Shown in pieces: positions 16,052 to 22,306 of a stretch of 22,306 nucleotides of DNA. This DNA comes from Pseudomonadota bacterium (lineage in GTDB: Bacteria; Pseudomonadota; Gammaproteobacteria; Burkholderiales; Gallionellaceae), in contig JAJXTL010000039.1 in NCBI GenBank assembly GCA_021783855.1, positions 1-22,306 of the forward strand, in the 5' to 3' direction. The position numbers were made by a program, and so were the translations under genes. Each line of letters opens with the position of its first letter. The first letter of the stretch is position 1. The notes below the pieces were generated by a model. It was not told the origin of the DNA. It saw nothing but the letters and a program-made list of their open reading frames with translations, and ran no database searches.

Positions 16052-16927
16052 ATGAAGCGTATTATTCTTTTTCTCGGCACAAACCTGGCAATCATACTGG
16101 TGTTGTCATTCAGCATGCGTTTGTTGGGGGTGGAGCCTTATCTCAATAAAAACGGACTGAATCTCACGTCCCTGCTGATCTTCGCTGCGGTGATGGGTTT
16201 CGGCGGTTCGTTTATCTCGCTGGCCATTTCCAAGTGGATGGCGAAAAAATCGATGGGCGTGCGGGTAATCGATGCGCCATCGAATTCAACCGAATTCTGG
16301 TTGCTGGAAACCGTTCGTAAATATGCGGAGAAGGCTCACATCAGCATGCCAGAAGTGGGAATTTTCGAGTCGCCAGACGTCAACGCCTTTGCCACCGGCA
16401 TGAGCAAGAACAGCTCGCTGGTCGCGGTTTCCAGCGGCCTGTTGCAACAGATGACACGCGAGGAAGCCGAAGCGGTGCTGGGACATGAGATCGCCCACAT
16501 CGCCAACGGCGACATGGTGACGCTGGCGCTGATTCAGGGCGTGGTGAACACCTTCGTGATGTTCCTGTCGCGCGTCATCGGTTATCTGGTGGACAAGGTG
16601 GTGTTCAAAACTGAACGCGGCACCGGCCCGGCGTTTTTCGTCACCATGATCATCGCCGAGATGGTGCTGGGGATCCTCGCCTCCATCATTGTCATGTGGT
16701 TTTCGCGCCAGCGTGAATTTCGCGCCGATAGTGGCGGGGCCTATCTGGCCGGGCGACAAAACATGATCGCCGCGCTGGAGCGATTGAGCCGGCAACATGC
16801 CGCACCGTTGCCGGAAAAAATGGCGGCCTTCGGCATCGCCGGCGATGGTGGTGCGGGCTTCAAGCGTCTGTTCATGACTCATCCGCCATTGGAAGAACGC
16901 ATCGCTGCGCTGAAAACGGTGCAGTGA
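16052..16927 (+). CDS. htpX: Membrane zinc protease HtpX
   Basis: The 291-residue integral-membrane M48 peptidase degrades misfolded membrane proteins. Zinc motif HEIAH is at 145-149, with the third ligand E222 in the conserved REFRAD segment; it has two N-terminal membrane segments (about 4-22 and 37-60) and two more at about 155-180 and 195-217. Length matches E. coli HtpX (293). AAAAGG lies upstream of ATG 16052. It sits between the YccA-like gene and terC, spaced 27 and 25 bp, consistent with one operon. Confidence 0.96.
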   Translation: MKRIILFLGTNLAIILVLSFSMRLLGVEPYLNKNGLNLTSLLIFAAVMGFGGSFISLAISKWMAKKSMGVRVIDAPSNSTEFWLLETVRKYAEKAHISMPEVGIFESPDVNAFATGMSKNSSLVAVSSGLLQQMTREEAEAVLGHEIAHIANGDMVTLALIQGVVNTFVMFLSRVIGYLVDKVVFKTERGTGPAFFVTMIIAEMVLGILASIIVMWFSRQREFRADSGGAYLAGRQNMIAALERLSRQHAAPLPEKMAAFGIAGDGGAGFKRLFMTHPPLEERIAALKTVQ

Positions 16928-16952
16928 GCATGATAATAACTAGGAGTAGCAA

Positions 16953-17915
16953 ATGAACACTGCGATTTCCGTCGGCGAACCCTGGATGTGGGGCGCTTTT
17001 ATTGCCTTTGTGCTGGTCATGCTGGTGCTGGATCTGTTCGTGTTCGGCGGCAGCAAGGCGCACAAGGTAGGCGTCAAGGAAGCTGTCGGCTGGTCGCTGG
17101 TATGGGTGAGCCTCGCGTTGTCATTCAACGTCGGTCTGTGGTGGTATTTAAGCGGCACGGTCGGGCAGGAGATTGCCGACCGCAAGGCTCTGGAATTCCT
17201 CACCGGCTATCTGATCGAGAAATCGCTGTCGGTGGATAACGTGTTCATATTCCTGCTGATTTTCTCGTCCTTCCATGTTGCCGCCGAATACCAGCGCCGG
17301 GTGCTGATCTTTGGTGTGCTGGGCGCCATTGTTTTGCGCGCCATCATGATTCTGGCCGGCGCATGGGTAGTGCGCGAGTTCAGCTGGGTGCTGTATATCT
17401 TCGGCGTGTTCCTGGTCATTACCGGCATACGCATGCTGGTCATGGCGGAGAAAACGCCAGACCTTGAAAATAACCCGGTGCTGAAATTCGCACGCAGACA
17501 TTTGCGTATTTCGGATGGTCATCACGGCGAGCAGTTCACGGTGATGAAAAATGGCATGCTCTATTTTACGCCGCTGTTCCTGGTGCTGATCCTGATCGAA
17601 GTCTCCGACCTGGTGTTCGCGGTGGACTCCATCCCGGCCATTTTCGCCATCACCACAGACCCATTTATTGTCTTCACCTCTAACATCTTTGCGATTATGG
17701 GCTTGCGAGCGCTGTACTTCCTGCTTGCCGACGTGGCGGATCGCTTCCATCTGCTGAAATACGGCTTGGCCATGGTGCTCTCTTTCATCGGTGCCAAGAT
17801 GTTGATCGCGCCCTGGTATCACGTGCCGGTGGCCGCCTCGCTCGCCATCGTCGCGGTGCTGATCGGCGCCAGCGTGGCCGCCAGCCTGATTGCCACGCGC
17901 AAGAGGGCGCAGTGA
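16953..17915 (+). CDS. TerC-family membrane protein (Alx-like)
   Basis: The 320-residue protein has about nine hydrophobic segments and the TerC signature blocks: the acidic EKSLSVDNVFIFLLIF near residue 89, ISDLVFAVDSIPAIFAI-type motif (here VSDLVFAVDSIPAIFAI, about 222-238), and GLRALYFLL. It resembles E. coli Alx, a manganese exporter, and TerC of tellurite-resistance loci; some TerC proteins help metalate exported enzymes. AGGAG lies 8 nt before ATG, and only 25 bp separate it from htpX, so there is no room for a yybP-ykoY Mn2+ riboswitch. No other ter genes are present. Transport of Mn2+ is inferred from the family. Confidence 0.94.
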   Translation: MNTAISVGEPWMWGAFIAFVLVMLVLDLFVFGGSKAHKVGVKEAVGWSLVWVSLALSFNVGLWWYLSGTVGQEIADRKALEFLTGYLIEKSLSVDNVFIFLLIFSSFHVAAEYQRRVLIFGVLGAIVLRAIMILAGAWVVREFSWVLYIFGVFLVITGIRMLVMAEKTPDLENNPVLKFARRHLRISDGHHGEQFTVMKNGMLYFTPLFLVLILIEVSDLVFAVDSIPAIFAITTDPFIVFTSNIFAIMGLRALYFLLADVADRFHLLKYGLAMVLSFIGAKMLIAPWYHVPVAASLAIVAVLIGASVAASLIATRKRAQ

Positions 17916-17970
17916 TGCTGCTGCATCTGAACGAAAACTGCTTTTTTAACGAATTAAACCGGAGAATCAA

Positions 17971-18081
17971 ATGAAAAACAACACAGTTAAAGCACTACCC
18001 AATCGACTGCTCGGCCTCAGGCTCAGCATGGGTTTGACGGGTCTCGTCCTCATCGCCCTGCTTATCCAGATGGGGCAATAG
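17971..18081 (+). CDS. Small membrane peptide, 36 aa
   Basis: An ATG at 17971 preceded by CGGAGAA (9 nt upstream) opens a 36-codon frame ending TAG. The N-terminal half is basic (MKNNTVKALPNRLLGLRL), the C-terminal half a single hydrophobic segment (MGLTGLVLIALLIQM) ending in GQ: the layout of a single-pass small membrane protein. It follows terC by 55 bp and is probably in the same transcript. I do not know a family for it; it may partner HtpX, YccA or TerC, but this is only location-based inference. Confidence 0.55.
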   Translation: MKNNTVKALPNRLLGLRLSMGLTGLVLIALLIQMGQ

Positions 18082-18258
18082 GATAGAAAGAATAGGTCGC
18101 CATGAACTGACGTGGGTGATGATTATCCACCTTGCTCTGCTGTTAGCGGACGTGGATGATATCTGAACGAACTGCACCATGCCAGAGTGCAACGTTATTT
18201 TACTGCTTCAACATGGTAGAATCCGCAATTATTTTATTTTTACTCAGGAATATCTGCC

Positions 18259-19506
18259 ATGTTCTCCAGCAAAGACACGATTGCCGCAACCGATCCCGAA
18301 TTGTGGGCTGCGATTCAGAATGAAAACCAGCGTCAGGAAGATCATATTGAACTGATCGCCTCGGAAAACTACACCAGCGCCGCCGTCATGGAAGCGCAGG
18401 GCAGTCGGCTTACCAACAAGTACGCCGAGGGTTATCCGGGCAAGCGTTATTACGGCGGTTGCGAATATGTGGATGTGGCAGAACAACTGGCGATCGATCG
18501 CGCGAAAGCGCTGTTCGGCGCGGAATATGCCAACGTGCAGCCGCATTCGGGCTCGCAGGCCAATCAGGCGGTATATGTTTCTGTACTGAAACCGGGCGAT
18601 ACCATATTGGGCATGTCGCTGGCGCATGGCGGTCATCTGACGCATGGGGCATCGGTGAACATCAGCGGCAAGCTGTACAACGCCATCCAGTACGGCCTGA
18701 ACGACAAGGAAGAAATCGACTACGATCAGGTGCAGGCGTTAGCAACAGAACACAAGCCGAAGATGATCGTGGCGGGCGCCTCCGCTTACGCGCTGGTGAT
18801 CGACTGGAAGCGTTTCCGTGCGATAGCCGACAGCGTCGGTGCCTATCTGTTCGTGGATATGGCGCATTACGCGGGACTGATTGCGGCGGGGGTCTATCCC
18901 AGCCCGGTCGGCATTGCCGATTTCGTCACCACCACCACCCACAAGACCTTGCGCGGTCCGCGCGGCGGCCTGATTCTGGCAAAGGCGGAGCATGAGAAGG
19001 CGCTCAATTCGGCGATTTTTCCGGCCCTGCAGGGCGGTCCGCTGATGCATGTGATCGCGGCCAAGGCGGTGGCATTCAAGGAAGCGGGCAGTCACGAATT
19101 CAAGCTTTATCAGCGCCAGGTCGTCGATAATGCGCGCGTGATGACCCGTGTGTTGCAGGAGCGGGGCTTGCGTATCGTGTCGGGCCGTACCGACAGTCAT
19201 GTGTTTCTGGTCGATCTGCAAGCCAAGAATTTGACCGGCAAGGACGCAGAAGCTGCGCTCGGTCGCGCGCATATCACCGTCAACAAGAACGCCATTCCGA
19301 ACGACCCGCAAAAACCGTTCGTTACATCAGGCATCCGTATCGGCAGCCCGGCGATGACCACGCGCGGTTTTCAGGAGCTGGAAGCGGAACAGCTGGCGCA
19401 CCTGATCGCCGACGTGCTGGATGCGCCGAACGACGATGCAGTGATCGCCCGCGTGGTCGGTGAAGTGAAAAAACTGACTGCAAAATTTCCGGTCTACGGA
19501 GCTTAA
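18259..19506 (+). CDS. glyA: Serine hydroxymethyltransferase
   Basis: The 415-residue PLP enzyme interconverts serine and glycine with tetrahydrofolate, the main source of one-carbon units. Landmarks: [10 protein letters not shown] (31-40), [39 protein letters not shown], and the PLP-binding lysine K229 in [14 protein letters not shown], at the same position as in E. coli GlyA. Length is normal (E. coli 417). An upstream TAGAAT at 18217-18222 could be a -10 box, but no good -35 partner is seen. Downstream is a short repeat and then nrdR; glyA-nrdR-rib gene order is common in Betaproteobacteria. Confidence 0.98.
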   Translation: MFSSKDTIAATDPELWAAIQNENQRQEDHIELIASENYTSAAVMEAQGSRLTNKYAEGYPGKRYYGGCEYVDVAEQLAIDRAKALFGAEYANVQPHSGSQANQAVYVSVLKPGDTILGMSLAHGGHLTHGASVNISGKLYNAIQYGLNDKEEIDYDQVQALATEHKPKMIVAGASAYALVIDWKRFRAIADSVGAYLFVDMAHYAGLIAAGVYPSPVGIADFVTTTTHKTLRGPRGGLILAKAEHEKALNSAIFPALQGGPLMHVIAAKAVAFKEAGSHEFKLYQRQVVDNARVMTRVLQERGLRIVSGRTDSHVFLVDLQAKNLTGKDAEAALGRAHITVNKNAIPNDPQKPFVTSGIRIGSPAMTTRGFQELEAEQLAHLIADVLDAPNDDAVIARVVGEVKKLTAKFPVYGA

Positions 19507-19510
19507 AGCA

Positions 19511-19597
19511 GGATTGAGGATCGAGGATGGTGGATTGAGGAAAAGCATTTGTCCTCGCTCCTCGCTCCTCGCTCCTCGCTCCTCGCTCCTCGCTCCT
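19511..19597. repeat. Opposed 7-bp tandem repeats between glyA and nrdR
   Basis: On the plus strand the first arm (19511-19541) is four 7-bp units, GGATTGA, GGATCGA, GGATGGT, GGATTGA, plus GGA. After a 10-bp spacer, the second arm (19552-19597) is six perfect copies of TCCTCGC plus TCCT. The units are nearly complementary (GAGGA against TCCTC), so the two arms can fold on each other in several registers. The array ends 7 bp before the nrdR ATG and occupies its expected Shine-Dalgarno position. Confidence 0.9.
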
Positions 19598-19604
19598 TGA
19601 TTCT

Positions 19605-20072
19605 ATGAAATGTCCCTTCTGTAAAGGTCACGAAACACAGGTAGTGGATACCCGCGAAAGCGAGGAGGGCGACAGCATCCGACGCCGCCGTCGCTGTGTG
19701 TCCTGCGACAAGCGTTTCACCACCTTCGAGACGGTGGAATTGCGCATGCCGCAGGTGGTCAAGCAGAACGGCATGCGCAGCGAGTTCGATGCTGAAAAGC
19801 TGCGCACCAGTTTCAAGCGCGCCCTGCATAAACGTCCCGTGTCGACTGAAGCAGTGGATGCGGCAATCGATCGCGTAACCCACCAGCTGTATGCGCTGGG
19901 CGAGCGTGAAGTGGGTTCGCGGCAAGTAGGCGAAATGGTGATGCAGGAACTGCTGAAAATGGACAAGGTCGCCTATATTCGTTTTGCCTCCGTTTACAAG
20001 AGCTTTCAGGATGTCGGTGATTTCGCCGAGGCGGTCAAGGCCGTGCGCAGGACGCCCGCCGGCGATAACTGA
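19605..20072 (+). CDS. nrdR: Transcriptional repressor NrdR
   Basis: The 155-residue protein represses ribonucleotide reductase genes in response to ATP/dATP. It has an N-terminal zinc ribbon, C3, C6, C31 and C34 ([15 protein letters not shown]), with the basic RRRRR at 26-30, and an ATP-cone domain (about 49-139). Length matches E. coli NrdR (149). No Shine-Dalgarno is seen: the 7-bp repeat array immediately precedes the ATG. The TGA shares one base with the ATG of ribD (TGATG), so these are translationally coupled. No nrd operon is in the window. Confidence 0.97.
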   Translation: MKCPFCKGHETQVVDTRESEEGDSIRRRRRCVSCDKRFTTFETVELRMPQVVKQNGMRSEFDAEKLRTSFKRALHKRPVSTEAVDAAIDRVTHQLYALGEREVGSRQVGEMVMQELLKMDKVAYIRFASVYKSFQDVGDFAEAVKAVRRTPAGDN

Positions 20073-21184
20073 TGGTTGGCGCAGCGGACAATCAATGGAT
20101 GGCGCAGGCGCTGCTTCTGGCCGAACGGGGTCTCAATACCACGACGCCTAATCCGCGCGTCGGTTGCGTGCTGGTGCGGGATGAAATACAGGTCGGCAGC
20201 GGCTGGCATCGGCGCGCCGGAGAGCCGCATGCCGAGGTGCATGCCTTGAAAGAAGCGGGAAGTGCTGCGCAGGGTGCCACGGCTTACGTTACGCTGGAGC
20301 CGTGCAGTCATTTTGGCCGTACGCCGCCCTGCTGCGACGCGCTGATCGCGGCAGGTGTGGCGCGGGTGGTGGTGGCGATGCAGGATCCGAATCCGCAGGT
20401 TTCAGGACAGGGCCTTGCCCGGTTGCGTGCGGCAGGCATGCTGGTTGAATGCGGACTGATGGAAGAGGCGGCTCGCAAGTTGAATGCCGGTTTTGTTTCC
20501 CGCATGACACGCGGCATGCCGCGAGTTATCAGCAAGATCGGCATGAGTCTGGACGGGCGCACGGCGCTGGCCAACGGAGTCAGTCAGTGGATCACCGGAG
20601 CCGATGCAAGGCTGGATGTACAACGCTGGCGGGCGCGTTCCTGTGCGGTGCTGACCGGTATCAATACCGTGCTCGCTGACGATGCGCAGTTGAATGTGCG
20701 CGAGATTGAATGCGTGCGGCAGCCGTTGCGGGTGGTGCTGGACAGCAACTTGCGCGTGCCGCTTTCCGCGCGCATTCTGAATGGCGGCGTACTGATCTAC
20801 ACGGCGCAGCAGGATGAGCGGAAAACCGCCGCATTGCAGCATGCCGGTGCGACCATCGTGATGTTGCCCGATGAAAACGGACAGGTGGATTTGCAGGCGA
20901 TGTTGCGCGATCTGGCCAGACGCGGATGTAATGATGTGCTGGTCGAGGCGGGCGCTGTGCTTAACGGCGCATTGCTCAAGGCCGGGCTGGTGGATGAACT
21001 GCTGCTGTATCTCGCGCCGACCCTGCTGGGTGACATGGCGCGCGGTATGGCCAGTCTGGGTGAGTTGACCGGTCTTGATCGGCGCATCGATCTGGCATGG
21101 CAGGATGTACGCCAAATCGGTCGTGATTTGCGCATCATGGCGCGCGTTGTAAATGTCGATACGAAGGGAGCACAGAATGTTTAG
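20072..21184 (+). CDS. ribD: Bifunctional riboflavin deaminase/reductase RibD
   Basis: The 370-residue protein performs the deaminase and then the reductase step of riboflavin synthesis. The N-terminal deaminase (about 1-145) has the zinc site H53-A-E55, C78 in LEPCSH and C87 in TPPC. The C-terminal reductase (about 150-365) has SLDGRTALANGVSQWITG and VLTGINTVLADD. Length matches E. coli RibD (367). It overlaps nrdR by 1 bp and ribE by 8 bp, forming a tight operon. No FMN riboswitch (RFN element) is seen in front of it. Confidence 0.97.
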   Translation: MVGAADNQWMAQALLLAERGLNTTTPNPRVGCVLVRDEIQVGSGWHRRAGEPHAEVHALKEAGSAAQGATAYVTLEPCSHFGRTPPCCDALIAAGVARVVVAMQDPNPQVSGQGLARLRAAGMLVECGLMEEAARKLNAGFVSRMTRGMPRVISKIGMSLDGRTALANGVSQWITGADARLDVQRWRARSCAVLTGINTVLADDAQLNVREIECVRQPLRVVLDSNLRVPLSARILNGGVLIYTAQQDERKTAALQHAGATIVMLPDENGQVDLQAMLRDLARRGCNDVLVEAGAVLNGALLKAGLVDELLLYLAPTLLGDMARGMASLGELTGLDRRIDLAWQDVRQIGRDLRIMARVVNVDTKGAQNV

Positions 21185-21773
21185 CGGAATTATTGCGGAT
21201 GTCGGCATCATCAAAAAAGCGGAAGACCGTGAAGGCGGTTTGCGCCTGACGGTTGCAGCCGAAGTGCTGGATTTTGGCGACGTACAGATCGGCGACAGCA
21301 TCGCGGTGAATGGCGTATGCCTGACTGCGGTGAAAATTGAGGGTCGTTCGTTTACTGCCGACGTCTCGCGCGAGACGTTAAATTGCACGGTCGGCCTTGA
21401 ACACGAGGGCGGTCACGTCAATCTTGAAAAGGCATTGCGTCTGTCCGACAGGCTGGGCGGCCATCTGGTCAGCGGTCATGTGGATGGCGTGGGTGAGGTG
21501 GTCGCGTTCAACGACATCGGCGAGAGCTGGCGTCTGGTGGTGCGCGCGCCACAGTCTTTGGCAAAATACATCGCGACAAAAGGTTCCGTTACCATCAACG
21601 GTGTGAGCCTGACCGTGAATCATGTGGCAGGCTCGGAGTTCGATGTAAACCTGATTCCGCATACGCTGGATGTGACGACCCTGAACGAATTGAAAACAGG
21701 GTCAAAAGTGAATCTGGAGATCGATCTGATCGCGCGCTATGTGGAACGCATGATGACGGCGGACAAAGCGTAA
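21177..21773 (+). CDS. ribE: Riboflavin synthase, alpha subunit
   Basis: The 198-residue enzyme dismutates two 6,7-dimethyl-8-ribityllumazine molecules to riboflavin. It begins with the conserved MFSGII and has two repeated lumazine-binding domains (about 1-95 and 96-190), each with the GDSIAVNGVCLT / GSVTINGVSLTV pattern, plus NLE-LDLIARYVER near the end. I chose ATG 21177 because it gives the family N-terminus and GGGAG lies 7 nt upstream; an in-frame ATG 24 bp earlier is not needed. The usual next genes (ribB/ribA, ribH) do not follow here. The symbol ribC is also used for this gene. Confidence 0.97.
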   Translation: MFSGIIADVGIIKKAEDREGGLRLTVAAEVLDFGDVQIGDSIAVNGVCLTAVKIEGRSFTADVSRETLNCTVGLEHEGGHVNLEKALRLSDRLGGHLVSGHVDGVGEVVAFNDIGESWRLVVRAPQSLAKYIATKGSVTINGVSLTVNHVAGSEFDVNLIPHTLDVTTLNELKTGSKVNLEIDLIARYVERMMTADKA

Positions 21774-22169
21774 GGAAGTGCTGAACAATTCATCCGTTCG
21801 TGGTTAAGTGATGACTTGCACTGGTTTATCGTGCTTAGTCAGAACTTAGTTGTTTTACCAGAGTTTGTCGAGCCATGTACGGATTTGATCAGCTCTCGGG
21901 TGATCGGTCTAACGTTTTCGACAGCCTGAGCGCCATTTCAGGGCTTATCACACTCATTGACCCGGCTCCCTCTGGAGCTGCCGCTTGGGCATATCGCCGG
22001 AGCCATTGGCGCTTGTGGAGGGCGTGAGCATTGCAAGCTGGACGGCGCGTGATCTTGCGCCGTCGTTACAGACGCAGCGCGCTGCGCATCACGAAATGGG
22101 CTAAACAGGCAATCCGCATAGCGGATTATCGCAAATAAATCATTTATATCAACAACATAAACTAATGAT
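21774..22169. other. Intergenic region with decayed sequence and several inverted repeats
   Basis: No intact gene is seen in 396 bp between ribE and the lytic transglycosylase gene. It holds the antitoxin remnant listed separately and four inverted repeats: GCTCC-CTCT-GGAGC at 21965-21978; GACGGCGC/GCGCCGTC at 22041-22064 (8-nt loop); AATCCGC-ATA-GCGGATT at 22111-22127; and TAAATCATT/AATGATTTA at 22136-22172, which includes the transglycosylase stop. The last two could stop minus-strand transcription. A frame on the plus strand (about 21960-22106) is open for 47 codons, without known similarity. Confidence 0.55.
21835..21957 (-). pseudogene. HigA/VapI-type antitoxin remnant
   Basis: The minus strand encodes ISPEMALRLSKTLDRSPES, matching the second half of the HTH in HigA antitoxins (consensus like SPEMALRLSKAFGxSPExWL). 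A TGA at 21889-21891 replaces the next expected codon (W), and a shift would be needed to continue in the YDL-type tail (residues resembling ARQ, VKQLSSD). The first half of the antitoxin and the higB toxin are absent. I read this as a decayed toxin-antitoxin locus. Confidence 0.55.
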
Positions 22170-22306
22170 TTAACTGGCGGGCGTATAAGCAGTGATGGCC
22201 GTGCGGCGTGGTAGTGCCCAGTGGTTTTGCCAGGCGGCTCTCACCATGTTGGGATATTCCGGGCGGCCCAGGCTGCCGTTGTAGCGTCCCAGTGCGCGAT
22301 AAAGAT
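22170..22306 (-). CDS. Lytic transglycosylase (Slt type), C-terminal fragment
   Basis: The last 44 codons of a minus-strand gene enter from the right edge and end at TAA (22170-22172). The residues ALGRYNGSLGRPEYPNMVRA match the final part of the SLT domain of soluble/membrane lytic transglycosylases (RYNGSLGxPxYP), which cleave peptidoglycan glycan strands. The N-terminus, catalytic Glu and any signal peptide are outside the window, so the subfamily cannot be told. Confidence 0.75.
   Translation of the reverse strand, partial: LYRALGRYNGSLGRPEYPNMVRAAWQNHWALPRRTAITAYTPAS

Noticed and set aside
16928..16952. Manganese (yybP-ykoY) riboswitch before terC
   Set aside because: Only 25 bp separate htpX and terC, too short for the aptamer.
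17148..17822. Minus-strand frame of 224 codons
   Set aside because: Antisense of TerC with His/Gln/Glu-rich composition and no family resemblance.
19552..19597. Possible CRISPR array
   Set aside because: The 7-bp units are directly tandem with no spacers; this is a simple tandem repeat.
20402..21388. Minus-strand open frame of 328 codons across ribD/ribE
   Set aside because: It lies wholly opposite strongly conserved RibD and RibE, with His/Gln/Arg-rich low-complexity composition typical of antisense frames in GC-rich genes.

Overview
The window looks like chromosomal DNA of a betaproteobacterium, most plausibly of the Nitrosomonadales (Gallionella/Sideroxydans-like). The reasons are the protein families, the Aat N-terminus beginning MIPWL, the neighbouring leucyl-transferase genes aat and bpt, and an HPF-like/YccA/HtpX/TerC cluster. 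The lineage is an inference from protein resemblance, not a database result. I see no rRNA, tRNA, CRISPR array or intact insertion sequence.

Left part (1-9371). A minus-strand N-end-rule pair (aat, bpt) runs into the first codons of an exported protein. A divergent gene encodes a large PilZ-like protein. A membrane diguanylate cyclase (Cache-like sensor, three PAS, GGDEF) follows on the minus strand, with a possible 44-residue ORF coupled to its stop codon. After a 446-bp gap come two overlapping histidine-phosphatase genes (a GpmA-type phosphoglycerate mutase and a CobC/GpmB-like phosphatase). Next is an esterase followed by an exported protein that stops exactly where a PEP-CTERM anchor would be expected.

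Middle (9372-13857). A consensus-perfect sigma-28 (FliA) promoter drives a two-gene energy-taxis module: a soluble Aer-type PAS protein overlapping a membrane chemoreceptor with a C-terminal zinc-binding CZB domain. This is a split Aer, analogous to CetB/CetA of Campylobacter. A 28-bp perfect palindrome separates it from darP (yjgA), which carries a very acidic N-terminal tail, and pmbA (tldE) diverges from darP as it does in E. coli.

Right part (13858-22306). An NhaR-type LysR regulator, whose N-terminus seems to need a non-ATG start, diverges from an apparent envelope/ribosome stress cluster: HPF-like factor, Bax-inhibitor-1/YccA-like protein, HtpX protease, TerC protein and a new 36-residue membrane peptide. 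A housekeeping run glyA-nrdR-ribD-ribE follows, with nrdR, ribD and ribE overlapping. A striking 7-bp-period repeat lies between glyA and nrdR. The riboflavin run ends in about 400 bp of decayed sequence holding a HigA-like antitoxin remnant and several inverted repeats, and then the C-terminus of a lytic transglycosylase on the minus strand.
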